Below, one piece after another: positions 49,801-62,012 of a DNA stretch of 64,000 bases (the stretch's first letter is position 1; the number at the start of each line of letters is the position of its first letter). The notes below the pieces were generated by a model that was not told the DNA's origin, searched no databases, and saw only the letters and a list, made by a program, of their open reading frames with translations. A program made the translations under genes and the position numbers. The DNA lies in assembly GCA_019155185.1 (NCBI GenBank), contig CM032808.1, positions 783,370-847,369 of the forward strand. The letters run 5' to 3'. Source of the DNA: Beaufortia kweichowensis (lineage: Eukaryota > Chordata > Actinopteri > Cypriniformes > Gastromyzontidae).

Positions 49801-52800
49801 TATATATATGTGCTTTATAGATGATGGATATATGTATGTGCTTTATAGATGATGGATATATGTGCTTTATAGATGATGGATATATATATGTGCTTTATAG
49901 ATGATGGATATATGTATGTGCTTTATAGATGATGGATATATGTGCTTTATAGATGATGGATATATATATGTGCTTTATAGATGATGGATATATATGTGCT
50001 TTATAGATGATGGATATATATGTGCTTTATAGATGATGGATATATGTATGTGCTTTATAGATGATGGATATATATATGTGCTTTATAGATGATGGATATA
50101 TATATGTGCTTTATAGATGATGGATATATGTGCTTTATAGATGATGGATATATATATGTGCTTTATAGATGATGGATATATATATGTGCTTTATAGATGA
50201 TGGATATATGTATGTGCTTTATAGATGATGGATATATATATGTGCTTTATGGAGCTTTACCATGCTGTGACCTTTATATCATATATGACTGGCATGACGT
50301 GAGAGTAAATATATTATGAGATCATTTCTTTATATTTAGGTGAAATATCCCATTTTCTTATTATAACAAAGGTTTGGCTGTTATTATAGAAGTGTTTTGT
50401 GAAGTCATTTTAATGGCTTGAGTAAATGGAAACTGTCTGTGACATCAGGTTCATTATATGATTGGCACATGAGAGACACGTGATCCGGTTTGAGACCTTT
50501 ATGTCTTTCACAATGATACAGATTTAATGAGAATATTAAACTGTTGTATACCTTTAAAATAAACTTCTCTCAGTGTGATGCACAAATCTTATATCACAAA
50601 CAGACTCACCGGTTTTCTGTTCTTCATCTCAAAACAATATCTGAACAGTCTGTTTTATTTTGTTCTCATCTCAGATTTAAGGCTGAAACAGTCCTTCGAG
50701 GAAACACGCAGACAAGACGACAGCGAGCGCACAGATGTCTGCAGATACACAAACAGTCACCAGGATCCATCAGATCAACAACACAAACCCTCTCTGGAGG
50801 AGACGGTGGACGCGCTCCTGAAACGACTGCGGGACAAACGTCAATCCCTCGGCCTGCCGGACAACATGAAGGTAAGACCATCTGCGTCATGGTGCCGTCT
50901 GCTCTGACGATAGAGGATTGTGTGATGAACTCAACACACGGTGTCTCTGGTGTCTGCAGGAGATGACCCAAAGACAGATGGCTCTGGAGAAGATCACGCT
51001 GCAGAAATGTTTACTGTATTTCGAGAGCGTACACGGTCGACCTGTAAGAGGAGTTTTTATATTGAAATGTTCTAATAAATTGTGTTTAGATTTGGATTAC
51101 AGCAGTAATGTGTACATTTGTATGTGACTGCAGGGTACGAAACAAGAAAGAAATCTAGTGAAACCTCTCTACGACAGATATCAGATGGTGAAGCATCTTC
51201 TGTGTGCCACACCCACCATCACCACCATAGTAAGTGTCATTTCTACACATATATCAACAGAAATATATCACATATAATGAAATCTATATAAAACACACAA
51301 GTTCATTTAAGGTTTCTGGTATTTTAGATTTCTGATGTTTTCCAATAGCAAAGTATTCTGTCCAAAATCTAGTCACAATTTTATTGTTTTGAATAAATAT
51401 TTATTGTGCTATAAAAACATTGTCCTACAGTATAAAAGGATACTTTAATAATCACTATGGTAAGGTTTAAAACACTATAAAACACTGTGGTATCAGATTT
51501 TCACTACACAATTCTCATGTTTTTCCAATATCTAAATAATTAAGAAATGCCAGTCATATTCATTTTGTGTTTTCTCTTTTTTTGGATCAATGAATTACAC
51601 TTGAAATGAAAGTCATGCTGAATTCTATTTGATATGTGTAGCATCAATACAGCCGTGTGTAGTTTTGTTCTGGAAACAGTATTGAGCTTGTGTTTGTGTC
51701 ACAGGAAGAAGAGGACGGCTCTGATGAAGATTCAGTGCGGTACACACCTCCGCCTATCTGTCTGACAGATAAGACGTGCTGTGGGGGGGAGGAGGGAGAC
51801 AGTGATACAGCGTTTGTGTCGCCGCTGGATGAGATCAAGACAGTGAGACAGTCCACCGTTACCATGTCCAACCTTCACGAGGCATCCAGGTACACATCAA
51901 TACTGATTTAACACATGAAACATGGACGTTTAGAGAGACCCAAAGTTTACAATGCTGATATCATTGACTTTATATATATTTTTGACTTGACTTGAATAAC
52001 CCGACACAACAACTCATTTGACACGTCCTACTGTAAGTAACTGTAATTAAATGACTTAAATATATAAGTCATTTAATTACAGTAATTCATTATTTAAGTA
52101 ATCAGTTACATCCAACACGGCATTAATGATATATGACGTTTGATTCAGTGTGTTTTTTTCAGTGTAATACAGCACACACGCATGAGCTTCTTTTATGATG
52201 CTTTTCATTCACTCCAACAGGATGGATAGAAACAGTAAATGATGACTGAATTTCATTTTTGGTCGCCTTTAAAAACTAAAGCGTCTGCTTGAATCTCAGG
52301 TCCGAGTTGTTGGAGTGTTTGCGTGAGACGCGATCAGAGAAGAAGAGACGGCGTAAAGCCATCCATGAGTTTGAAGAGCAGTTCTTCAGACAGATGGGAA
52401 GGTAAAACACAGATGCGCTTCGGTTGCATTAACACATTTTAATAGTTTTTCATGTTACGCTTTTCGTTTTGAAGATGGACAGAAGGGAATCAGGAAAATA
52501 AAGATTAGAAATAGTTTAACGTAATGCACATCTAATCAATAATACACAAAATAACTCCACCAAGAAAAACAAACAACATGTTTCTGTACACAGTATATGT
52601 ATTATGAAAATAAAATACATTTCCATTAATCTGCTGACCGCTGATGTAGAAAACGTTCAGTTTCAGTAAGGCAACTCAAGGGTTAACTGTGTTTTATGTG
52701 TTCTTTCTTTTCCCCTCCATCAAAATAATGAAGAAGTGCACAGAAAGATGACCGAATCCCCATGGCGGAGGAATACCAGGAGTACAAAAGTCTCAAAGCC

Positions 52801-52848
52801 AAATTACGTTTACTGGAAGTGTTGCTCAGCAAACAAGAAAGCACATAG
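43862..52848 (+). CDS. fam13c: FAM13C family protein
   Basis: Coding exons: 43862-44022, 45721-45906, 46186-46327, 46486-46567, 50675-50871, 50960-51043, 51134-51229, 51705-51889, 52300-52401, 52734-52848 (stop TAG 52846-52848). They join in frame to 449 residues; human FAM13C has about 585. The start MFCFCLQSSLLK resembles human MFSCFCFSLQ. Conserved blocks are HITDDNSPLPSPRCSSFSQS, LTKHIQTLKKKIRRFEERFE, LVKPLYDRYQMVKHLL, EEEDGSDEDS, RRKAIHEFEEQFFRQMGR and DRIPMAEEYQEYKSLKAKLR. As in other FAM13C proteins there is no RhoGAP domain (present in FAM13A), and the function is not established. About 130 residues of the human N-terminal half have no counterpart, so either exons in 44023-45720 were missed or the region is truly shorter. 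The acceptor at 45720 was chosen because it keeps frame; another AG seven bases upstream would give an immediate stop. Confidence 0.93.
44238..44768 (-). mobile_element. Inverted-repeat DNA element in fam13c intron 1
   Basis: 531-bp non-coding element with ends GGGCAATTCCA and TGGAATTGCCC, perfect 11-bp terminal inverted repeats. Most of its length matches 7231-7762 in the opposite orientation, so it is a dispersed non-autonomous DNA element. No clear target-site duplication was seen. Confidence 0.75.
45415..45560 (+). repeat. Degenerate TAGCAACC tandem repeat, fam13c intron 1
   Basis: Repeated CATAGCAAC, CCTAGCAACC and TTAGCAACC blocks at irregular 15-30 bp spacing. A shorter related stretch is at 4405-4430 in ank3 (CCTAGCAACAGCATAGCAAT). 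Confidence 0.7.
46981..50250 (+). repeat. 3.3-kb minisatellite in fam13c intron 4
   Basis: More than 110 tandem copies of a unit of about 22-30 bp made of GATGATGGATATAT, a variable run of TA (or TG TA), and GTGCTTTATA. Unit length changes mainly by two-base steps in the TA run, and a few copies have TAGATTATGG or lost segments (for example 48741, 49331, 49441, 49511). It fills about 80% of the intron 46568-50674. In-frame peptides such as MCFIDDGYI repeats are artefacts. Confidence 0.98.
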
Positions 52849-54100
52849 ACTGCCTTTCAGTATTAAACCCAATGTTCGGACCAAACGCAGTTTTACATCT
52901 GACATATTTGTGCCATAATGATGCTAAAATGATGCACTTTAATATGATTTACGTGTCGAGCTGAATCGAGCGAGGCCTTCAGACGGCTCATAGAAAACAG
53001 AAACACAGTGTGTGTGTGGTGTACAGATGAAGATCAAACCTCAGTCATATTTTAAAGGGCAAGAGGAAATCTAGAGTATTCATCTTTATCTTTATTAAAT
53101 ATGACACTTTATTTTTGGAGGAGATTTTTTTAACCAAAGTCTAAACCATATGCAATTTTCACCGTTTCTTGCTCTTCTTTATGATTCTAATTAGGGAACG
53201 TGATGTTAGTATGCACACTAACGAGGGTCCTTGGCTGCCAACTTTGAGCACTTATAATGATCGTATGCAAAATTCTGTGGTTTTTTAAAACCGCTATAAA
53301 ATACAGCAAGCAACATTAGCGTATGCAGTGTAAAATCAGTCACGTTCATCAAAATGATTTGCATCTAGCATGAGGAAAAATGTGTATTGTGTGGCGATCA
53401 CACACCGCAAACTAACCAGAAATACATTTTCTGGATTGCAAAGATGTAGAGAAAGCGAAGGACTGTATTTTTGAAAAGAGATCTATTCTAAAGGAGAAGA
53501 ATATTATCTGTTTAAAGTTGTGTTAAAGTACGGTAAAGACTTGTTCTCATATACATGAAGTCAAACTTGAACACTGTTCAATGACATTAAACACTAAAGC
53601 AGGAGATATGTTTATAATAATGCGCTCGAAGTGCAATTCTGCTCGAGTAGCTACTGTCCGTGAATCTGGTTCTTTCTACGACGGCTCTACTGCAATGAAC
53701 TATTACAATCTCTCTGTGTTTGTCTTTGCATGCCAACCTGCATAACCTCTTCAGATGTGATTCTTCTCACTGTCTCACACTTTATTTGCTGTACATCCAC
53801 AATGACAAATGTAGCTTTTGAATGTTAGCTAGTATTAGTGCACGTTATTTCTACATTGGTTTATACAGTAATATATATATATATATATATATTTATCTCT
53901 CTATATATTTGCTTTTCTGTGAATGCCTTCTTCTTTTCCATCAGCCCAGCTTCTGTATTGTGCACTTCTGGTTCTGTTCATTTTTCTATTCACCTGTTAA
54001 AAAATAAATATTTTTCTATCTACACGTCACGTTTATTACATGTTAAATCACAGTATACTGGATGGGTTGGAATAAATAACATGAAACACTGCTGAAGAAC
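52849..54100 (+). other. fam13c: fam13c 3' untranslated region
   Basis: About 1.2 kb after the stop. AATAAA signals are at 54003-54008 and 54071-54076. It includes a (TA)n run at 53868-53891. Confidence 0.5.
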
Positions 54101-54258
54101 AGTCGTGTGCTAATGTCCATGATGTCATGCTACAGGTGTGTCTCCTCGCGGTCCGCGTGACATCAGAGAACTCGCCTCGTCTCGACTGACCGCCGTGACG
54201 TCATTTGAGTTAAATCTGAATCAACTTTGGTGAACAGTTTTTACAATGCTGGGGGGAT

Positions 54259-54264
54259 TTTATT
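54259..54264 (-). terminator. phyhipl: Candidate phyhipl poly(A) signal
   Basis: TTTATT on + reads AATAAA on the minus strand, 160 bp beyond the phyhipl stop codon. Confidence 0.45.
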
Positions 54265-54424
54265 AGGGGGTTGACAGCCTATAGTGTTAAAGAAGCAGTT
54301 TAATTGACAGGTGGAAATAATACGAGAAGGACCCGATTCGGCTCAGGGCCGATGAGCTAGTAAAAGAAAGGAGCGTTTTGTCAAAAGCTGTGAGACACAT
54401 GCTGTGAAAAGCATTCTAGGATTA

Positions 54425-57400
54425 TTAGCGTCCCACGCTGATGTTGCAGGTCTTGCAGCTGGGGTCTTTCTTGGCATTGACCGTGGACAGACTCATGAGC
54501 TGATGACCGCTGATCTCCGCAACCGTACCCAGACTCAGATCCACGGGATCGGTGTAGATGACCTCCAGGATGAGGTCCTGAGCGTGATGGAACGCCAGCT
54601 GCCCGTCTTCATCCTCCGTGCACGTCAGAAAGCGGTTGTCGGTGATGTCGAGCGCTGGCAGACGCTGCTTGCAGAACTCGTCGCCCGCGGAGCCCTTCGG
54701 AGCGATCACCAAAATCACATAGTGGTAGGCCGTGTACATGCAGTAGAAGTCGGCGAAGTACAGGTTTGTGTCGGGATCGAAGAGCGTTTGAGCCGGCAGC
54801 TGGAAGCGGAAGCGTCCGTACGGCGAGTCCTGCGGAGGTTTTCCTGTGTTGAACTCGGTGTTACAGCTGAAAAAGACCCCCTCCAGTTTCCCGCTGATGG
54901 GTGAACCGTGACTGCCGCTGTTATCCTTCACTGACGGCAACATCTTGTTGTTCTGAAGCTCCCTGTAAAAACACAAACGTCAGTGTAAATGAGAGATAAC
55001 ACTGTGAAGATGACATGAACAGATTACAGCAAATACTACTTGATCTGGTCTGTGACCTCGTGTCACTTAAAACTCATTTCTTGTATGAAACAAGATGTTT
55101 GCAAAACGTTCTGCTGTCTTTCTATTCAATGAAGTGAATCTGCGGTGAGTAAACACTTAAAATAAATGAAGAATGTTGTTTGTCACTTCCCTTAAATAAA
55201 ACAATCGGACACGGTAACTTCCGGTTTATTGAACGCTTGTTATTGATTCTTTGCGGAAGTCTCCCAGGAAGTTAAGTTTGGTAGTGTCATATCATTTTGA
55301 TTATGAATTATTCTACAGGCGAGAAACTTTTATCTCAGTGTACTGTGGGGTTTTATGTGACAGTCAGGGATTACACAGGTAAGTAGTCTGTAAACTTAAC
55401 TATTATAATTCTGATGCATATTTAAGAATGTAATCATCTGTCCATTTCCTAAAGGACACGATTTGTTTCATTATTTTAACCTGATATCTGTCACTCACAT
55501 ATTGAGCAGACACATGAAAATACATTCTCTAAACTATTTTTTATTTTTAAGATATAAGATATTTTTTAAACCGTTTAAAGTCTTTCTTTTTAAATAACAT
55601 TAACATTTTTATTATACAAATTTGTCAAATATTTCATTTCGAGTCTTAGACCTTCAGCTGTGAAATATTGAAGTGAATAGTGAAATAAGCCAATGAATGG
55701 TGACAGTTAACAGATTAACTCCAAATCATTTAAGCAGATCACGCTGCCATTACAAAAGTAGTTTTAATGTGAGATGATTTAAGAATTAGACAAATGGACA
55801 AACCTGCATTAAGAGTCCAACATTTCATTATTATTTTTGTGATCACTCAAGAGCGTTTTACTATAAAAAAATAACTATAGTGTAATAAGTGCAAATGACC
55901 TACAGTCTCAGATGTAATTGAACATGAATACATAGACAGATTCTGTTTTGTTGTACACAAAATTGTCATATGATTTCTGAAGATGAAGGTGATGAATACT
56001 GTATGTTATTGATTAAATGAGCACTACATGAAGTAGTGATATGACAGAAAGATCTCCTTCAATCCTCTTACGGCATGGCAACGATCCTTCTCTAATGGAT
56101 ATCATTTCATTCTAAGGTGCTTTAAATGAAAGTTATTATATTCTGAGGAAAGTAGATTTAATAAAGCACACGAGTCAGATACATTAACTTTAACAGAACA
56201 AATGATATCTTTCTTCTGTAAAGGCTTTTATACACTTATAAGACGAGATTAATAGAAGACATTTGCAGAAAATCATTGAAGTTACTGAAACATATTTGAT
56301 TTCTTTGAGCTGAAGGCATTTTATTTGACTGCAGCTACAGTTTCTTTAAATAAAAGCCTAAATCACCATAATGTTATTTAACAGGAATAAGAGAGCTTCT
56401 GTATATCACAGAGATCGTATAAAAGAGATATTACATTCAGAGATGGCAAGAACGATGAAACTACATCAAACATTTAAATCAAACCCCCATTTGGGATTTT
56501 TAAAATGTGTTTTCTAATATGCTCTTATTCCTGTAATTCTTACAGTTTATCAAATAAAACACAAAAATGAAAATTCTGTCATTCTGTCAGTGTACAGAAA
56601 ACATGTTAAATATTGATGTTGTTGAGTAAATGATGACAGAATGTTCATTTCTGGGTGACTTGTCTCTTTAATGTAGGGTTAGTTAGCCCTGGAGAATGTT
56701 CATTTCTGGGTGACTTGTATCTTTAATGTAGGGGCCCTGGATCAGCACATACCTGGCATGATCAAAATACTCTTGATGTTGGTTTCTGTAGAAGACGGAG
56801 AAGCGCAGCATTCTGCCGGCGATGACCTCCGCTTTCTCCAACAACTGTGTGAGATGAACAGTAGAATAATCTGTGTGCACAAAAATGAAATGAGTATCAG
56901 ACTTTATATTGAAACTCTAGAATGAGAGGAGCAGTGAAACACATCTCACCGGCTGTACAGAACTCAATGATCTCACTCCATTCAGACACGGCGTAATCTC
57001 CGTCACCCTGTTTGGATGCGGTCTGGACAGCAACAGTATATTCAGTGCGGGGACTCAGAAACCAGTGTCCTCTCACCGTCATGGGCAGAGGAACCGCTTT
57101 TGCTACCAGTTTAGTGGGAACATCCTGAAGAGAACAGATAATACATCAGAAACATGTGTCTGGGAAAACGTAAATGCAGGTCAATTTGTCCAGTCATCAA
57201 AAAAAATCAACTTCAATCTATTTACACTGAAGGGATTAAGCTGAACTAATAGTGATTGAGATATTCTCCAAACACATAAAACACATGATATGCTGTAAAG
57301 AGAACAGTAAGAACACACACCTTGTGCTTGAACTTGTTGGCGTTCTTGTTTTCTTTCTTGTTAAGGTCGATGAAGTAATGTGTGATGCGTTCTCTGGCTT

Positions 57401-57517
57401 TGGGATCCGTGTCCCAGCAGATCTTGAAGGAGTCACACGTGATGTTGCTGATTTTGATGTTCTGTGGAACAGGAAGTTCTTCCATCTCGGCGATGCCGCT
57501 GTCCAGAGACTTATTTC
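54425..57517 (-). CDS. phyhipl: Phytanoyl-CoA hydroxylase-interacting protein-like
   Basis: Exons in transcript order: 57517-57321, 57124-56950, 56870-56753, 54962-54425 (stop TAA 54427-54425). Together they give 342 residues from GNKSLDSGIAEMEELPV to the C-terminus CKTCNISVGR, which matches human PHYHIPL minus its first ~35 residues. The N-terminal part is a fibronectin type III-like fold (NIKISNITCDSFKICW, THYFIDLNKKENKNANKFKH, MTVRGHWFLSPRTEYTVAVQ). The large last exon holds the conserved C-terminal half (DNSGSHGSPISGKLEGVFFS, DFYCMYTAYHYVILVIAPKG). Junction phases agree throughout. The family is brain-enriched; its name comes from the paralogue PHYHIP, which binds phytanoyl-CoA hydroxylase, and a specific role here is unknown. 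It is convergent with fam13c, as in human. The start codon is not in these exons. Confidence 0.94.
56639..56733. repeat. Local direct duplication, 55-bp period
   Basis: GAATGTTCATTTCTGGGTGA and the following CTTTAATGTAGGG occur at 56639-56678 and again at 56694-56733, with one difference. The first copy is preceded by AGTAAATGATGACA, the usual terminal motif of a common cyprinid repeat, so a repeat remnant seems to have been partly duplicated. It lies next to the phyhipl donor at 56752. Confidence 0.75.
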
Positions 57518-58213
57518 CTAAGACACGGTTAAGAAAACAAACAGTCTGAGAAAACGCTTTGTGGAGGTAACTGCTTGTCTTATTTATAGCTATAGTCTGT
57601 GACTGTAAGTTCACATCTGTCGGCAATAATCTCAGTGACCTGGTCTGTTCACAAAATTGACTTTCAGAAGATTTACTTTGATTGAAAATGTAAAGTCTTG
57701 TTCTTAAAGAAACATGATGATGCATCATGACCTCAGAGGTGTTTGTCCACCAGTGTTTGTCCAGTTAAATCCAGTCTGACCCTCCCAATAAAACCAGCAA
57801 CAACAAATCAACACTGTCTGTATGTATGCTCAAACTAAACTAAATGTTTCTAGATGTTTATGTCCTGCTTCATGTGAATGTCTGTAGATATGACTCGCGT
57901 CTTTCATTCAGTTTAAATCTATGATGTTTTTTGTAAACAACTGCAGATCTCCTTAATAAGCCACATAATAGTCATGAACTTATACGCTAGAAGAGGTTTT
58001 CTGAATTTATATTTCTTGCATCATTGTCCGCTTAACTAAATCTGTAATTTTCTGGTGATTCTTGTTATTTTTACAAGACTTCAAATCGCAAAATCAACAC
58101 AAACTACACGATGAGGCCGTTTCAAAGCATCTTCATCACAGAAAACACACACATGACTCACTGTAGATCTGTGCAAAGTCAAAACAGCTTAAAACCCTCG
58201 TAACACAGCTCAC

Positions 58214-58258
58214 CGCATGACAGCTGGTAAATCTCCAGCCGTTCAAACACAGAATGTG
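58214..58258 (-). CDS. phyhipl: Candidate 5' coding exon of phyhipl
   Basis: On the minus strand HSVFERLEIYQLSC ends in phase 1 at a good donor (GCG|GTGAGC). It joins exon 57517 to give LEIYQLSC-GNKSLDSG, resembling human LEAIQLCDRDGNKSQDSG. The upper limit is uncertain: an AG at 58260-58259 allows a 45-nt exon. If instead the exon extends upstream, the open frame continues to about 58350 without any ATG, so the true initiator must lie in a further exon. Confidence 0.45.
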
Positions 58259-58375
58259 CTGGCGTCAGGACGAGTGTGTGTGTGTGTGTTCAGTCGAGCT
58301 CGACAGGGAAATACAACTCAATGAAGTGAAGAGACACACAGTGAGCTATTACACACATTACCTGCTTGATCTGCA

Positions 58376-58563
<188 letters not shown>

Positions 58564-59827
58564 CAGATGAAAGAGAATCCCAGCGTAACAGAAGAGCTGA
58601 ATCATGTCTTTATCTCTTGCTCACACTCAGAACAAAACCGCCCACGACAGGGAGGAGACGTACTGTCTCAACGCTGTGAGAATAACACTTACAGATACTT
58701 TTCACTGTAAAATAAAAGAGCTATTGTACATGAACATCACAAGCTCTCTGCGAGTCTCAGAGATGAGAGGAATGAAAGGGTTTATTATGCTGTATAATTA
58801 TAGGTGATGTGGTGTGCAGGTTATTGTCGTACGTCACAGTCCGTTCACACATATGACTACATTAACACAATCAAACATGTCTGGACCACAATTCACACCA
58901 AAACCAAAAGAGATTCATAAGTGTAAGTGTTTTTAGACTCTTTGGTTTCTCACTGGGACATGTTTTGTTAAAATCACTGATTACAATCATATAAACATTT
59001 TTTAATGCACTATGAGACATTATTCCAAAGCATCTACCAAATGTAAAAGCTAATTTTGCATATTGAAATAATGGTCAAGGATCAAGTAATACGTTCACAC
59101 ATTATGTATAAATGAACTCACATTTCGACTGGTAGCAATGGTCAAATACACAACACAACAGCTAGAGGATGATTAACTTAAAAATCTTATAATATGGTAA
59201 AATAACTACAGGACATAATAAACTGCTTGCAGAAGAAGGAGGAGGACAGACACTTACATACTCTAATACAATAATTCATTACATTTAAAGACAAACACTT
59301 CAATGATTTACAAAAAAAATCAAGATTCACCAGAAAGACCTTGGAAGATTTGGCTGGAAAATATGTTTAGTAGTTGTGCAAATAAAGTCCTGAACCTAAA
59401 TGGCCTAATTTATTATTATAACTTTTCTTAGATTTACCCAGTAATCTGACAATAAAAAGCGTTTATATTCATTAAAGACACTGTACTGTACATTTTGTGG
59501 TGAATTGTGATGTAAGCTTGTTATGAGATTCCCTAAAAGCACACAGAGAAATGGCATTAATGACGTGCATCCAGAGAGATTTCATGCAAAGACACTCTCA
59601 GCGGCATCTGAAATTCCACTAAAAAGCTTAAAGAGACTCAAAATGCTGAACCGTTCAGAGTCTCTGTGGGGTAAAAGTAAGTAATCTCATGTTCTATCAT
59701 AAAAACCAACATAATTACAACAAATCTTTCTGAGCAGAACAAAAACCTTCCAAATGATGATGAGAAAATGAACAAGAACAAAAGTGTATAAAACACGTAT
59801 CAAATGTGTCAAGTGCATCATAGATTT

Positions 59828-59925
59828 ATGGTATTTTTATAAATCAGTTAGTTTCAGTTGCTGATTGTGATTGGTGAATAGTTGTGTTTTATTCATCACA
59901 GTTATGATTGTGTGTATCACAGCAT
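59828..59925 (+). repeat. Dispersed repeat copy upstream of phyhipl
   Basis: Second copy of the sequence at 39230-39325: TTATAAATCAGTTAG, GCTGATTGTGATTGGTGAA, then AGTTATGATTGTGTGTATCA. The two copies are direct repeats 20.6 kb apart. Confidence 0.6.
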
Positions 59926-60754
59926 CATCATGTGTATTCCAGCTGAGGAATGACAAAACATTGAAAGCCAATCAAAATCCATACCACGGGCTTACACATT
60001 TACAATGTGAAACATTATCACCTGTTGTTGTGAATGCTAATGTGACTAGAGTTCTCTTTATAGTTATTATTTGTCATGTGAACGGGTGTTTAGTCATGTC
60101 ATGTGTGTCTAAATGTTTGACTGATACAGTTGTATGTGACATGAATGAATAATAACTGAAGCAGAACAAATAAGTTGTCATCTAGAATTATCATCAATGA
60201 TCCAGACACACAATCACACACAATATAACTGCAGGAAAGTGTCTGATACTGTACAACACACAAATAAATCATCACAACAATTGACTCTTTTCACCTTGTT
60301 AAAATGGGTTGATAAAGTTGATCCATTTCTAGCTTATTGATAATCAGCTTCAACATTGCAAAACAAATAAATGATTTAACTTATTTTTGACTCCAGCAAA
60401 ATATCAAAATCTTTTCAAAACATGATCAATGATACTAAAAATTGTAATGAAATTTAAGATAATATGTGTTGTATGAAGTGTTTAACATAAAACAACATAT
60501 TTTTAGATTTATGCTTAAACAAGACCAAATAATCCTAATAAATTAAAAATGTCTTTTTCTTTGGAAAGAAAATGAAAGTAAATGTGTCTCATCTGAAGGA
60601 CATTCAGCTGTGTTTACTGGAAAACATGACACAGATCATCATGTATTACACATTCAGCTATTATTTGCTTGACAACATCATGCAAAACATCAGATGATGT
60701 AAGAGACTGAACCTGCAGAAGATGAGAGTCGAGTCGAGAGAACGCTGCACCTAC

Positions 60755-60841
60755 CAGCTGCACAGACAGCGTCTTCTTACACGACAGCAGCAGGTCTGAA
60801 AGCTGTTCAGGGTTAAAAACATCATCATCTGTCCAGTCTGA
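60755..60841 (-). other. Possible short exon, minus strand
   Basis: Open 29-codon frame including DVFNPEQLSDLLLSCKKTLS, ending at a donor-like CAGCTG|GTAGGT. It starts after a TGA and has no ATG in that frame; an AG just before the ATGATGATG run could be its acceptor. No family was recognised. It could be a phyhipl 5' exon or chance. The phase (0) does not fit the 45-nt exon at 58214-58258. Confidence 0.2.
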
Positions 60842-61029
60842 TCACACTGACCCGTCCGGTGTCCACCCTGAGCTCAACACACACACTGTACTGACTCACA
60901 AGAGCTTTAGTGTTTGTTTGACAAGCTTAGCACACTCCCATAGGAGGAGTCAACCAGATGATGTCATCAACCTCTGCTGTGAACACACACCACGACTGAC
61001 CGCAGGTCAGTGCTCCAGCATTATACATG

Positions 61030-61235
61030 TGACGTTTCAATTCAAAACTTAAAATATAAAATTTGACAAAATGTATTTATTATCAATATATTGAATCATC
61101 TGTTTATATTTTACTAAAGTCCTGTTGATATATATAGACTGTTATGAATGTAACAATTCACAAAGCACTTTACCCGACTAAAATCATGATTTTGTTTTCA
61201 TCAGTATGATGAAAACCTTTGAGAAAAACTCTTCT
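61030..61235 (+). mobile_element. Same DNA element, internally deleted copy
   Basis: Shares ATTATCAATATATTGAATC and TTTATATTTTACTAAAGTCC with 7231-7762, then jumps to the distal part (GACTGTTATGAATGTAACAA, ATGATGAAAACCTTTGAG). About 300 bp of the interior is missing and the ends are not preserved. Confidence 0.65.
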
Positions 61236-61279
61236 TCAAATCAGAATCAAACTGTTCTTCAAATCAGATGATCATCAAC

Positions 61280-61482
<203 letters not shown>

Positions 61483-61855
61483 ATAGTTATCTTTATGTTG
61501 GGTCACTTCACAACCCCCTCATGAGCTCTCAGAGAACACAGAAGAACACACAGCTTTGTTTCATTCATCTTCATGAATAATCAACGGGAAACATGATGCA
61601 GAAATGAAACGCTTCATGAATTCCACACGTTTGAGCTCATGAAACACAGACTTTTACTCCATTTACTACAGTACACTAGACTAACCTGGTTACAGTGCAC
61701 TCAAACTTACCTTCTGGTTTTAGTATGTTGATGGAACTAAACATTTGATCAACTGAATTATTATTCATAACATGAAATATGCTCAAATATCTGTAATAGA
61801 TTTTGCAAAGCTATTTCTATTTATTTTTTACTTAAAAATTATTTTTGCACTTTTT

Positions 61856-62012
61856 GTGCATCCCAAATGGTGTACTTCTGTACTATTCTACACTGTTTTG
61901 GAGTATAACAGTGTGTTCACATTAAAAGTGAAGACGATACTAGACTTCTAACGTTCACACAGGAGATATTCACTTGAAGTGCATAGTGTGTAGTACATCA
62001 TTTGGGACACAC
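61856..62012. mobile_element. Fold-back element of about 157 bp
   Basis: Left CATCCCAAATGGTGTACT and right AGTACATCATTTGGGACAC are imperfect inverted repeats. The interior is non-coding. It resembles common short fish DNA elements that begin with TCCCAAAT. Confidence 0.6.
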
